DNA of 64,000 nucleotides from Sulfitobacter sp. SK011 (GTDB lineage: Bacteria; Pseudomonadota; Alphaproteobacteria; Rhodobacterales; Rhodobacteraceae), in assembly GCF_003352065.1 (NCBI RefSeq), contig NZ_CP025803.1, positions 2,087,574 to 2,151,573 of the forward strand. Direction: 5' to 3'. The position numbers were made by a program, and so were the translations under genes. Positions 8,920 to 18,199 of the stretch are shown piece by piece. The notes beneath the pieces are model-generated. The model saw nothing but the letters and a program-made list of their open reading frames with translations. It ran no database searches and was not told the origin of the DNA. The first letter of the stretch is position 1, and the number at the start of each line of letters is the position of its first letter.

Positions 8920-9540
8920 TCAAGGGGGATCCTGTCGCGACGTGCGCCAGATCGCCCATTGTTCGGGCGTGTCCAAATCACCACGGGCACGGGTGCCGGG
9001 CAGGGGCACCAAAACCATCTGGTCCTGATGTGCGGCGACAACTTCGCGCCCGCCGCTGTCGCCACGCAATGCTGCGAGTTCAGCAAACACATCAGCCTTG
9101 AAGACAATTGGATGACCCGCCGCACCGTCCTGCGTCGCGCCACGCCAGATCAATTTTTGTGTCTTTAAATCAACGGATTGCGCGACGGTGATCAGGTCGT
9201 CCGCAGTCAGGTCAGGCAAATCCGCCAGCAGCACCATCGCACATTTTGTACCCGCCGGCAGCGCCATGATCGCTGCCCGCAAACTGGCGTTCATGCCCTC
9301 ATCTGCATCCGCCACTGGCAGCGTGGTCACCTGCAATCCCGACAATGCGTCATAGCGCGGATGCGGTGCCGGTGGCAGCGCGACAATCACCTTTCCATCT
9401 GTGACCGCGCGGGCCATCTGCGCCTGACGTCGCAGCAGAGGCACGCCGTCAATCTCTTCCAGCAATTTGTCACGCCCGCGCATCCGGCGCGATTGCCCGG
9501 CGGCCAGAATGATAATTGGAAAGGACATGAGATGGGCCAT
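8920..9540 (-). CDS. MobA-like NTP transferase (molybdenum cofactor nucleotidyltransferase type)
   Basis: 206 residues of the MobA-like NTP-transferase fold. The N-terminal signature LAAGQSRRMRGRDKLL carries the nucleotide-binding loop and lysine, and LLADLPDLT holds the metal-binding aspartates. Relatives transfer CMP or GMP to molybdopterin (MocA/MobA) and often accompany xanthine or CO dehydrogenase genes; none is nearby, so the acceptor is uncertain. Start ATG 9540 is preceded by AAGGTGG; a second ATG at 9528 is possible. Confidence 0.8.
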   Translation of the reverse strand: MAHLMSFPIIILAAGQSRRMRGRDKLLEEIDGVPLLRRQAQMARAVTDGKVIVALPPAPHPRYDALSGLQVTTLPVADADEGMNASLRAAIMALPAGTKCAMVLLADLPDLTADDLITVAQSVDLKTQKLIWRGATQDGAAGHPIVFKADVFAELAALRGDSGGREVVAAHQDQMVLVPLPGTRARGDLDTPEQWAIWRTSRQDPP

Positions 9541-9576
9541 GAAGCCACCTTATGTTGTCACTGCACGGTGGGAAAG

Positions 9577-11994
9577 CTATCCCCGCATCCGGGTTCCGTC
9601 CGGATCAAAGAGCGGCGTGGAAATGAGCGTGGCAGGGCGCATTTTTCCCAAAATCTCGATCTCGACCTGCAGGCCATCTTGGGCTGCGGCGGTGGGCACA
9701 AATCCCAGTGCAATGGATTTGGCTGCATGGTGCGAATAGCCCCCGGAGGTGCAAAACCCAACCACCTCGCCACCCAGCCAGATCGGTTCATACCCATGCA
9801 CATCTGCGTCGATTGCATCGACCTCAAAAGCTGTCAGCTTGCGGGTTGGGGGCGTGGCACGTTCCGCCTCGGCCAGTGCGCGACCAATAAAGGCGGTGTT
9901 TTTCTTGAAACTGATAAAGCGGTCCAACCCGGTTTCCGCCGCCGTGTAATCCGGCGAAAATTCTGACATCCAAGAGCCAAAGAACCGGTCCAGCCTCAGT
10001 GACATCATCGCGCGCATGCCAAAAGGCACCATGCCATGTGGTTGCCCGGCGGACCAAAGCGCCGTCCAAAGCGCCCGCTGGCCCATGGGATCACAATAAA
10101 TCTCATACCCCAGATCGCCGGTATAGCTGACCCGCTGCACGATGCAGTCGACCATGCCAACGGTCATTTTCCACACGTCGAGAAATTTCATGTCGCCAAT
10201 GTCGGTGCGGGTGCAGGCCTGCAAGACATCGCGCGCATGCGGTCCGGCAATCTGAAACCCGGTGCGGCGGTCAGAGATATTGTCGACCTGCACACCCTCT
10301 TCGAGATGCTGTTCAAACCAGCGGCTGTGAAACGCCTGCGCGCCGTAAGAAGCAGTCAGTTGAAAGTCTTCTTCGCCCAGGCAGGAGATGGTGAAATCAC
10401 CAATCAACTTGCCCTTTTCCGACAACATGGGTGTCAGGGAAAGTCGCCCTTGCTTTGGCACGCGCCCGGCCATGATCCGATCAAGCCACGCCCGCGCGTT
10501 TGGTCCGGTGACACGGTACTTGCCAAAATTCTGCACCTCATTGATGCCCACGCCGTTGCGCACCGCAGTCACCTCGCGGGCCGTGGCGGCAAAGGCATCA
10601 GAACGGCGAAACGAGGGTGTCTCGAACGTCGGCTCATTCCCGGTGGCAAAATAATTTGGCACCTCAAGGCCATATTGCTGCCCCCAGACGGCACCCATCG
10701 AGGTGAAAATGTCATACATCGGCGTGGTGCGGTTGGGGCGCGCGGCGGGCAGTTCCTCGTTCGGGTAAGACACCGAGAACCGCTTTTGATAGTTTTCAAT
10801 CACCTTGGGCAGCGTATAGCCGGGTGAAATCCAGCTGCCGAAACGGGCGACATCCATCGCCATCACATCGCGTTCCGGCTCGCCTTCGATCATCCATTGC
10901 GCCAGCGTTAGGCCCACGCCGCCGCCCTGGCTGAACCCGGCCATCACGCCGCAGGCGGACCAATAATTGCGCACGCCCGGCACCGGACCCACCAGCGGAT
11001 TGCCGTCAGGGGCAAAGGTAAAAGGGCCGTGGATCACGTTTTTGACGCCCGCGCGTTCCAGATCGGGAAAGCGTTTGTAGGCAAAGGTGATGCTGTCCTC
11101 GATCTTGTCAAAATCGTCTTGCAGCAAGTCCTGACCAAAGCTCCACGGGGTGCCATCAACGGCCCAGGGGCGGCAGCTTTGTTCGTAAAACCCGATGCAC
11201 AGCCCCTTACCCTCTTGGCGCAGATAGGATTCGCCCGCCGGGTCCATGACATGCGGGTGCTCATGGCCGTCTTTCATCATGTCAACGATCAGCGGCACCT
11301 CTTCGGTGACGATATACTGGTGCTCCATCGGGTGCAGCGGAAAGTATATGCCCGCCATCGCCCCCACTTCGCGCGCCCACAGGCCGCCGGCATTGATCAG
11401 ATGTTCGGTATGTATCGTGCCCTTGTCGGTCACCACGTCCCAGGTGCCGTCCGCCCGCTGATTGGTTTCGCGCACCATGCAGTGGGTTTCAATCGTCGCA
11501 CCGCCCATTTTTGCGGCGCGCGCATAGGCGTGTGTGGTGCCGGACGGGTCAAGGTGCCCGTCCAGCGGATCGTAAAGCCCGCCAATGATGCCATCGAGGT
11601 TGGTCACGGGCGCGATTTTTGCGATCTCTTCGGGGCCGACAATTTCGGTATCAAGCCCCATGAAACGGTGCTTGGCCCGTTCGGCAAGCAGCATGTCAAA
11701 GCGGTCCTGATTGTCGGCCAAAGTGACGCCGCCGACATGGTGCAAACCACAGGACATGCCGGTGATTTCTTCCAATTCCTTATATAAACGAATGGTATAG
11801 CCCTGAAGCGCGGCCATGTTGGTGTCGCCGTTAAGGGTATGAAACCCGCCCGCAGCGTGCCATGTGGACCCCGATGTCAGCTCAGAGCGTTCAACAAGCA
11901 TCACGTCAGACCAGCCAAGTTTGGTCAGGTGATACAAAACGGATGCGCCAACGACGCCGCCGCCGATGATCACTGCGCGGGTGGTGGTTTTCAT
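9577..11994 (-). CDS. FAD-dependent oxidoreductase with GcvT domain (dimethylglycine/sarcosine dehydrogenase-like)
   Basis: 805-residue two-part enzyme. The N-terminal half is a DAO-type FAD domain (IIGGGVVGASVLYHL at residues 9-23, ERSELTSGSTWHAAGG with H46 near the expected flavin site). The C-terminal half (about 430-800) is a GcvT-like aminomethyltransferase fold that hands the one-carbon unit to tetrahydrofolate. Family members oxidatively demethylate N-methylated glycines. It is similar in length and layout to the protein at 13648-16071, about 1.65 kb away on the other strand. The exact substrate (dimethylglycine, sarcosine or other methylamine) is not decidable from sequence. Confidence 0.85.
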   Translation of the reverse strand: MKTTTRAVIIGGGVVGASVLYHLTKLGWSDVMLVERSELTSGSTWHAAGGFHTLNGDTNMAALQGYTIRLYKELEEITGMSCGLHHVGGVTLADNQDRFDMLLAERAKHRFMGLDTEIVGPEEIAKIAPVTNLDGIIGGLYDPLDGHLDPSGTTHAYARAAKMGGATIETHCMVRETNQRADGTWDVVTDKGTIHTEHLINAGGLWAREVGAMAGIYFPLHPMEHQYIVTEEVPLIVDMMKDGHEHPHVMDPAGESYLRQEGKGLCIGFYEQSCRPWAVDGTPWSFGQDLLQDDFDKIEDSITFAYKRFPDLERAGVKNVIHGPFTFAPDGNPLVGPVPGVRNYWSACGVMAGFSQGGGVGLTLAQWMIEGEPERDVMAMDVARFGSWISPGYTLPKVIENYQKRFSVSYPNEELPAARPNRTTPMYDIFTSMGAVWGQQYGLEVPNYFATGNEPTFETPSFRRSDAFAATAREVTAVRNGVGINEVQNFGKYRVTGPNARAWLDRIMAGRVPKQGRLSLTPMLSEKGKLIGDFTISCLGEEDFQLTASYGAQAFHSRWFEQHLEEGVQVDNISDRRTGFQIAGPHARDVLQACTRTDIGDMKFLDVWKMTVGMVDCIVQRVSYTGDLGYEIYCDPMGQRALWTALWSAGQPHGMVPFGMRAMMSLRLDRFFGSWMSEFSPDYTAAETGLDRFISFKKNTAFIGRALAEAERATPPTRKLTAFEVDAIDADVHGYEPIWLGGEVVGFCTSGGYSHHAAKSIALGFVPTAAAQDGLQVEIEILGKMRPATLISTPLFDPDGTRMRG

Positions 11995-12202
11995 GGGAAA
12001 CTCCGGTCGGTTGTTTGCCCGAAACTGCGCGAGCAGGGCGCAACGTTCATGTGGTTTTCCGACACGATCTGTCGATTTTGGCTTTTATGACGGGACGCGG
12101 TGCGGGTCAGCATCGCGATGGGCGGCAAGACACTACACGCTGGCTGTATTTTAGACCACAATAAGGCCTTGGTGCGCGCGCAAAGCACGCTAGCTTGGCA
12201 TC

Positions 12203-13531
12203 ATGAATTTTGATTCCATGATCCCGCACACCCTGATCCGTAAAGCCCGCGAATATTCGCGTAGATTATGGGTGCGCGTGGTGTTCCTGGGCCTCTTGGC
12301 CTTTGTCGCCCTTGGGGTCACGCAGGTAATCGAGGCGCTGATCCCCAAAGAGTTGGGAACGACGCTGACGGGCGCTGCCGCTGACCGCCTGTTGCAGATC
12401 ATTGCAAACGCAATGCTGGCCGTTACCACGTTTTCCATCACCGTGATGGTCACGGTTTATCGTGCCTCATCAACACAATGGACGCCGCGGGTGCATCGCC
12501 TGATCATTCAGGACCGCACGACACAGAACACATTGGCAGTGTTCATCGGTGCCTATGTCTATGCGCTGGTCGCCATCATCCTGCGCGAGCTTGGCATTTA
12601 TGTCGATGAACGTGCGCTGGTGCTGTTCGTGATGACGGTTTTGGTGCTGGCGGTGATTGTGATCTATTTGATCCGCTGGGTTTTGCATCTGCAAACCTTT
12701 GGCAGCCTGATCGACACGACCCGCCAGATCGAAGACGTGACGCGGGCGCAGTTTCAGGATCGGTTGGACAATCCCTGTCTGGGGGCGAATGCCTTTACCG
12801 GCGAGGTGCCGGAAGGCGCAAAGGAACTGCACGCCTGGGAAAGCGGCTATATTCAGCACATTTATCCTGAGGCGCTTGATGCGGCGGCCAAGGCGCATGG
12901 TGTCGAGCTTTATCTGATCAAGAACATCGGCCACTTTTCCTTTGTCAATGAACCGATGCTGATGGTGGCCGATCGGGGTAAGCCTGAAGACGATGACCAC
13001 GACTGGGACAGCCTTGTAGCGGCTGTGCGCGCCAACGTTCGGCTCGGCGACCTGCGCACCTATGATCAGGATCCCCGCTTTGGTCTTGTGGTGATGGGCG
13101 AGGTCGCGTCAAAGGCCCTGTCACCCGGCGTCAATGATCCCGGCACAGCGATTGATGTGATCACCCGGATTGGCCGTATCCTGTCGGCCTATACCGATGA
13201 AAAATCGCAAGACCGAGACACCAAACTGGACCGGCTTTATGTTGCTCCGCTAGACCCCAAAGACCTGGTCGAGGATGGTTTTGCCGCCCTTGCGCGCGAT
13301 GGGGTCGCGGTTGTTGAGGTACAACAGCGCCTGCAATCGGTGTTGGCGGGCCTGATGCGGCACCCAGATGACGGGTTGTGCAAAGCCGCACGCGACGCAG
13401 CCGAGGTGCATTTGCGCCGCACGTTAGGCGCTATTGATTTTGAACCGGACCGGGAGCGTGTGTTGTCCTCGGCGGCGTCAGATTTGTGCACTGAACTGCG
13501 AAAAGAAGTGCTTGACCAAGCGGGGGAGTGA
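12203..13531 (+). CDS. DUF2254 predicted membrane protein
   Basis: 442 residues. Four hydrophobic segments lie in the first 165 residues (for example VVFLGLLAFVALGVTQVIEA and ALVLFVMTVLVLAVIVIYLI), followed by a long soluble C-terminal region. The loop TTFSITVMVTVYRASSTQWTPR and later SPGVNDPGTAIDVI are characteristic of DUF2254. The function is unknown. It lies between the two DMGDH-like genes but has no evident metabolic link to them. Confidence 0.82.
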   Translation: MNFDSMIPHTLIRKAREYSRRLWVRVVFLGLLAFVALGVTQVIEALIPKELGTTLTGAAADRLLQIIANAMLAVTTFSITVMVTVYRASSTQWTPRVHRLIIQDRTTQNTLAVFIGAYVYALVAIILRELGIYVDERALVLFVMTVLVLAVIVIYLIRWVLHLQTFGSLIDTTRQIEDVTRAQFQDRLDNPCLGANAFTGEVPEGAKELHAWESGYIQHIYPEALDAAAKAHGVELYLIKNIGHFSFVNEPMLMVADRGKPEDDDHDWDSLVAAVRANVRLGDLRTYDQDPRFGLVVMGEVASKALSPGVNDPGTAIDVITRIGRILSAYTDEKSQDRDTKLDRLYVAPLDPKDLVEDGFAALARDGVAVVEVQQRLQSVLAGLMRHPDDGLCKAARDAAEVHLRRTLGAIDFEPDRERVLSSAASDLCTELRKEVLDQAGE

Positions 13532-13557
13532 CATCTCGGACCGCAACTTGCCCCGCT

Positions 13558-13628
13558 GCGACGAGACATGTCGCGGATGGGCAATCTGACGGCACGTGAC
13601 GGGTTCAGATTGCGAGGCAACGTAACCC
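13558..13628 (+). promoter_or_regulatory. Structured leader with possible H-type pseudoknot upstream of the second DMGDH-like gene
   Basis: In the 116-bp gap before the gene, GCGAC (13558-13562) pairs with GTCGC (13570-13574). Then GCAATCTGA (13581-13589) pairs perfectly with TCAGATTGC (13605-13613). GGGT (13601-13604), inside that loop and directly abutting the stem, can pair with ACCC (13625-13628), which gives an H-type pseudoknot with loops of 11, 0 and 11 bases. It ends 6 bases before AGGA (13635-13638), the ribosome site. An alternative fold TTGC-GAG-GCAA (13610-13620) competes with the long stem. No known riboswitch class was recognised; the 9-bp palindrome could instead be a protein operator. 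Confidence 0.4.
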
Positions 13629-13647
13629 TCACTCAGGACCCATCCCC

Positions 13648-16071
13648 ATGCGCACCCATGCCCAAGCCGTTGTCATCGGAGGCGGCGTAATCGGCTGCTC
13701 GATCCTGTATCACCTGACCAAAATGGGATGGACGGATGTAGTGCTGCTGGAACGGTCTGAACTGACGTCGGGGTCGACCTGGCATGCGGCGGCCAACATT
13801 CACGGGCTGCATGACAACAACAACATCACCCGCATTCAGAATTATACGATGGACCTCTACAATGCGCTTGAGGCAGAGACCGGGCAGTCCTGCGGCGTCT
13901 TTCAACCCGGATCGCTTTATCTGGCACAGACCGAAGCGCGCGAACATCAATTGCGCCTGCAGGCGGCCAAGGCGAAATACTACGGCTTGCCGTTTCGCGA
14001 AGTGAGCCGGGCAGAGGCCGAGGAACTGCATCCTTTGGTCAATTACGATGGCATCCGCTGTATCATGTTCGAAGAAAACGGCGGCAATGTGGACCCCTCG
14101 GGCGTGACCAATGCCTATGCGGTTGGTGCGCGCCAGAACGGGGCTGAGATCATTCGCTTTTGCCCGGTGACAGGGACCGAGCAACAGGCAGACGGGTCGT
14201 GGATTGTGCGCACTGAAAAGGGCGATATTGCAACGCAGTGGGTGGTCAATGCGGCAGGCCTCTGGGGGCGCGAGGTGGCGGCAATGGCGGGGTTGAAGCT
14301 GCCGTTGCAACCGACCGAACACCAGTATTTCGTGACCGAAACGATTGCCGAGATTGCCGGGATGGACCGGCGATTGCCGTCCGTCGCGGACCGGGACGGC
14401 GAATATTATCTGCGTCAGGAGGGCAAGGGCCTGCTCGTCGGTGCCTATGAAAAAGACATGCGGTTCTGGGCCGAAGACGGCACGCCGCAGGGTTTTGGCC
14501 ACGAGCTTTTTGCCGATGATCTGGAGCGGATTGAAGACAACATGATGCGCGCGATTGACCGAGTGCCGGCAGTTGGCGAGGCGGGGATCAAACGGGTGAT
14601 CAACGGACCGATGATCTGGTCGCCTGACAGCAACGTGTTGTTTGGGCCAGTGCCGGAGTTGTCAAATTACTTCTGCTGCAACGGGATCATTCCGGGATTT
14701 TCGCAATCGGGTGGCATGGGGTTGCTGGCGGCGGATTGGATTGTCACCGGTGAGACACGCTATGACATGTTCGCCTGGGATATGGCACGCTTTGGCAACT
14801 GGGCCGATGCGGCGTTCACCAAAGCGCGGGTACGCGACCAATATGCCAACCGCTTCAAAATCCATTTCCCGAACGAAGAACGCGATGCAGGCCGCGCGGT
14901 GCGTACCAGACCTGTCTATGAGGTGCAAAAGGACATGGGTGCCGTCTTTGGCCTGAACTATGGCTGGGAACATCCGCTTTATTTCGGTGATACGGTGGGG
15001 GCCAAGGATGAAACCCATGGCTTCACCCGTCAGGGCTGGTGGGATATTGTCGGGCGCGAATGTAAGATGTTGCGCGATAACGCAGGCATCATCGACATCT
15101 CGAACTTTGCCAAATACCGGGTCAAAGGGGCAGGGGCCGAGGCGTGGCTGAATGCGCTTTTTGCCAACACCATGCCCAAAACGGTGGGCCGGTCCTGCCT
15201 GACGCCGCTGATCGGTGTGCGCGGTGGCATTGCGGGTGATTTTACAGTCACACGTCTGGGCGAGGATGAGTTCTGGATCATCGGATCAGGGATGGCCGAA
15301 CGCTATCACCAGAGGTTCTTTAAGGAGGTACCGCTGCCTGACGGCACAACATTCGAAAGCCAGACCGTCAAGATGTGCGGCTTTAACGTCGCCGGGCCAA
15401 AGTCGCGGGACATGTTGCAGCGTTTGACCAACACCTCGCTGGCCACCGCGGATTTCCCGTTCATGCGGTCCAAATGGATCGAACTGGCGGGTGTCAATGT
15501 TCTGGCGCTGCGGGTGTCATTCACCGGCGATCTGGGGTGGGAGCTGCATTGTGCGACCGCAGATCAGGCGCGGCTTTACGCAGCACTCATTGCGGCGGGC
15601 AAGGACGTGGGCGCAGGCCCTGTCGGATCGCGCGCGCTGATGTCGCTGCGCATCGAAAAAGGCTATGGCTCTTGGAGCCGCGAGTATTCTCCTGAATACT
15701 GGCCTCAGGAAGTCGGCCTCGATCGGTTGTGCAAGATGGAAAAAGAGTTTCTGAACAAAGCAGCCGTGGCCGAAACCCTGGCCAAAGCGCCGCGTGAACA
15801 TTTGGTGATCCTGGCCCTGGACCCGGCCCAGACCGATGCGTCAAATGCCGATGCGACGGGGGGGGAGCCAATTTTCAAGGACGGCAAGGGCATCGGGCGG
15901 GTGACCTCCGGGGCCTATGGCTATTCTGTCGGGCAATCGCTGGCGCTTGGGTTCGTGAAGGGTGTTGAACCAGGTGAAGAGGTTGAAGTGATGGTGCTGG
16001 GCACGTCCCATAAGGCAGTGGTTTTGGCCGAGCCGCCCTTCGATCCCAAGGGCGAAAAACTGCGCGCGTAG
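13648..16071 (+). CDS. FAD-dependent oxidoreductase with GcvT domain, second paralogue (DMGDH/sarcosine dehydrogenase-like)
   Basis: 807 residues with the same architecture as the gene at 9577-11994: an FAD domain (VVIGGGVIGCSILYHL at residues 8-23, SGSTWHAAA with H46) and a C-terminal GcvT-like folate domain (about 430-805, including YRVKGAGAEAWLNALF and SFTGDLGWELHCA). It should oxidise an N-methyl amino acid or betaine derivative and transfer formaldehyde-level carbon to tetrahydrofolate. After the shared N-terminal segment the two proteins differ clearly, so the substrates probably differ. Start ATG 13648 follows AGGA by 9 bases and the structured leader by 19 bases. Confidence 0.85.
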   Translation: MRTHAQAVVIGGGVIGCSILYHLTKMGWTDVVLLERSELTSGSTWHAAANIHGLHDNNNITRIQNYTMDLYNALEAETGQSCGVFQPGSLYLAQTEAREHQLRLQAAKAKYYGLPFREVSRAEAEELHPLVNYDGIRCIMFEENGGNVDPSGVTNAYAVGARQNGAEIIRFCPVTGTEQQADGSWIVRTEKGDIATQWVVNAAGLWGREVAAMAGLKLPLQPTEHQYFVTETIAEIAGMDRRLPSVADRDGEYYLRQEGKGLLVGAYEKDMRFWAEDGTPQGFGHELFADDLERIEDNMMRAIDRVPAVGEAGIKRVINGPMIWSPDSNVLFGPVPELSNYFCCNGIIPGFSQSGGMGLLAADWIVTGETRYDMFAWDMARFGNWADAAFTKARVRDQYANRFKIHFPNEERDAGRAVRTRPVYEVQKDMGAVFGLNYGWEHPLYFGDTVGAKDETHGFTRQGWWDIVGRECKMLRDNAGIIDISNFAKYRVKGAGAEAWLNALFANTMPKTVGRSCLTPLIGVRGGIAGDFTVTRLGEDEFWIIGSGMAERYHQRFFKEVPLPDGTTFESQTVKMCGFNVAGPKSRDMLQRLTNTSLATADFPFMRSKWIELAGVNVLALRVSFTGDLGWELHCATADQARLYAALIAAGKDVGAGPVGSRALMSLRIEKGYGSWSREYSPEYWPQEVGLDRLCKMEKEFLNKAAVAETLAKAPREHLVILALDPAQTDASNADATGGEPIFKDGKGIGRVTSGAYGYSVGQSLALGFVKGVEPGEEVEVMVLGTSHKAVVLAEPPFDPKGEKLRA

Positions 16072-16084
16072 TTGTGACGCTGTT

Positions 16085-16107
16085 CATGGGGCCGTCTGCG
16101 CCCCATG
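16085..16107 (+). terminator. Hairpin after the second DMGDH-like gene
   Basis: CATGGGGC (16085-16092) and GCCCCATG (16100-16107) form a perfect 8-bp stem with a 7-base loop 13 bases after the stop. No T-tract follows, so it may be a weak terminator or a 3'-end stabiliser. The rest of the gap to 16328 contains a short palindrome, TTACGTACTGTAA, near 16278 and no gene. Confidence 0.45.
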
Positions 16108-16328
16108 CACGCGTCTGTTGCCCCGACCCCCATCATGGATGCGCGGTGGATAGAGTTTCACCTGTTTAAGGCGCAGAATGGCGGACCCCCATCGTCGATA
16201 TGCTGGCACTGCATAACGGCAATGCGGCTGTGACGTAGAGTTTCGCACCGCACGCCATTGACTAGATCAGGGGTGCGGTTACGTACTGTAAAGATATTCA
16301 TTACGGATTAATAAGAAAGCAATTCCAT

Positions 16329-16745
16329 ATGTACGCCGATATTCAGAACCTGTTGCAAAAGCGCGCAGAGCTGCTGTGCAAGGGTCAATTTGAAGAGGTG
16401 GCAAAGCACTACCACTTGCCGTTTGTTGCCTACCACGATGGTTTTCCTGTTTATGTAAGAAAACATTCAGAGGTCATTGACGCCTTGGCAAGAATTGCGG
16501 CTGTGCTGACCTCCAGAGGTGTGGTGCGGCTGGATGTTGACGTGATTTCGATGGACTTGCCCAAGAACAAGCGTTTCAGGGTGTCGGGCCGCTATAGCCA
16601 GATCGACGGGCGGGGCGACGTTGTTTCGCAATCCGATATGGTTCTCTATTTTGTCGAGTCTCCCAAAGGGCCCATTATTGAAATGGTGGAATCGCACGAC
16701 TGTCCTATGGCAGAGGTTTGGGAGCCGGAAAGCGCATTCGCCTGA
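16329..16745 (+). CDS. SnoaL-like/NTF2-fold hypothetical protein
   Basis: 138 residues, probably a small cone-shaped NTF2-like fold: the helix LLQKRAELLCKGQFEEVAKHYHLPFVAYH is followed by alternating strands (RLDVDVISMDL, FRVSGRYSQID, SDMVLYFVE). Members include polyketide cyclases, isomerases and many proteins of unknown role. No signal peptide or operon partner is seen. The gene stands alone between two hairpin-flanked spacers. Confidence 0.65.
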   Translation: MYADIQNLLQKRAELLCKGQFEEVAKHYHLPFVAYHDGFPVYVRKHSEVIDALARIAAVLTSRGVVRLDVDVISMDLPKNKRFRVSGRYSQIDGRGDVVSQSDMVLYFVESPKGPIIEMVESHDCPMAEVWEPESAFA

Positions 16746-16810
16746 GAACGGGCTGAAAGTTCGCCCCTCGTGGCGTAGTGGCTGCCTGAACATGCACTAC
16801 ACCGCGAAAG

Positions 16811-18118
16811 CTACAGTGGTCTGATTTTCAACTGCGTGATCCGGTTGCCTTCCCGCGCCAACACCTCAAACCGGTAGCCGTGGAACGAAAACACCTGACC
16901 CGGTGTCGGGATCATCTGCGCCTCATGGATCACCAGGCCTGCAACTGTGTTGGCCTCGTCATCGGGCAGCGACCAGTCCGTGGCGCGGTTCATGTCGCGG
17001 ATGGTCATGGCCCCGTCAACGATCAGATGGCCGTCTTCGGCGGTTTTGACAGGGTGATCCGCGTCGGGGTCAAATTCGTCCGTAATCTCGCCGACGATTT
17101 CTTCCAGAATATCCTCTAGCGTGATCAACCCTTGCAGCGAGCCATATTCATCAACAACCAGCGCAAAATGCGTGCGCCGGCGCAGGAACTGGCGCATCTG
17201 TTCGTCCAGTGTTGAGGTTTCAGGCACGAAATACGGCTTCATCGCCACGGCGGCGATGTCGAAATCCTTGAGGGCGGCGGCATCGCCTTCGGGGCCGCCA
17301 ATCAGCTTGTACATGGCGCGCAACAGGTCTTTTGCATGGATCACGCCGATGATGTTTTCGGGATCATCGCGGTAAACCGGCAGACGGGTGTGGTTGGAAT
17401 CCAGACATTGCCCCAGAATTTCCGAAGGATTGCTGGCCGCATTGATCATCTCAATCCCGGAGCGGTGCAACATGATCTCCTCAACCGCGCGTTCGCGGAG
17501 ATCAAGCGCGCCCAGAATGCGGTCGCGGTCTTCTTTTTCCACCACGCCTTCGGAATGGCCCAGTTGCAGGGCACCGGCGATCTCTTCGCGCACCGCCAGA
17601 ATGTTACTGTCAGGATCAATCGCCACGCCAAAAAGGCCAAGGATGCCCCGCACCAGAAACCGAACCGCCGCCACCAGCGGCGAAAAGACCAACACAACAA
17701 TCGCAATGGGCCGCGACACCAGCGCGGCGGCGCGTTCGGCATTGGTGATGGCATAGGTTTTGGGCAGCACCTCGGCAAAGATCAGCACCAGCAGGGTCAT
17801 CACCAGCGTGGCCAGTGCCACACCGGATTCGCCAAACATCCGGGTAAACATTGCGGTGGCCAGCGATGCGGCCAGAATGTTCACAAGGTTGTTGCCCAAG
17901 AGCACCGACCCGATCAGGCGTTCGTTGTCTTCGGTGATCTTGAGTGCACGGGTTGCGCCGCGCGATCCCTTGTCCGCCTGCGCGCGCAGTTTGCCGCGTG
18001 ACGCAGCGGTCAGCGCCGTTTCGGAGCCTGAAAAGAATCCTGACAGGATCAGCAGAAACAGAATGATCCCGGAACTGAACCAAAAAGCGCCATCAAACAT
18101 TGCAGTGCCGGTTTCCAT
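16811..18118 (-). CDS. HlyC/CorC family protein (DUF21 and CBS domains)
   Basis: 435-residue membrane protein. The N-terminal DUF21/CNNM region (residues about 10-200) has four hydrophobic stretches and the signature LSGFFSGSETALTAASR. Two CBS domains follow (about 215-340) and then a C-terminal CorC/HlyC module (about 350-435, ending FEVLAREGNRITQLKIRPL). Relatives affect magnesium or cobalt export and resistance; the transport activity itself is debated. ATG 18118 is used; ATG 18100 is an alternative. Confidence 0.88.
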   Translation of the reverse strand: METGTAMFDGAFWFSSGIILFLLILSGFFSGSETALTAASRGKLRAQADKGSRGATRALKITEDNERLIGSVLLGNNLVNILAASLATAMFTRMFGESGVALATLVMTLLVLIFAEVLPKTYAITNAERAAALVSRPIAIVVLVFSPLVAAVRFLVRGILGLFGVAIDPDSNILAVREEIAGALQLGHSEGVVEKEDRDRILGALDLRERAVEEIMLHRSGIEMINAASNPSEILGQCLDSNHTRLPVYRDDPENIIGVIHAKDLLRAMYKLIGGPEGDAAALKDFDIAAVAMKPYFVPETSTLDEQMRQFLRRRTHFALVVDEYGSLQGLITLEDILEEIVGEITDEFDPDADHPVKTAEDGHLIVDGAMTIRDMNRATDWSLPDDEANTVAGLVIHEAQMIPTPGQVFSFHGYRFEVLAREGNRITQLKIRPL

Positions 18119-18199
18119 TTGTGAAAGTATCCATGTGATATAATTTACATGTGGTTATGGGCATACCACCGGTGTCATTCAAGGGTTCAGGCGGGGTAG

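Noticed and set aside
13532..13647. Glycine, SAM-II or SAM/SAH riboswitch
   Set aside because: The conserved core sequences of these classes, as I know them, are absent from the leader, so it is reported only as an unclassified structured leader.
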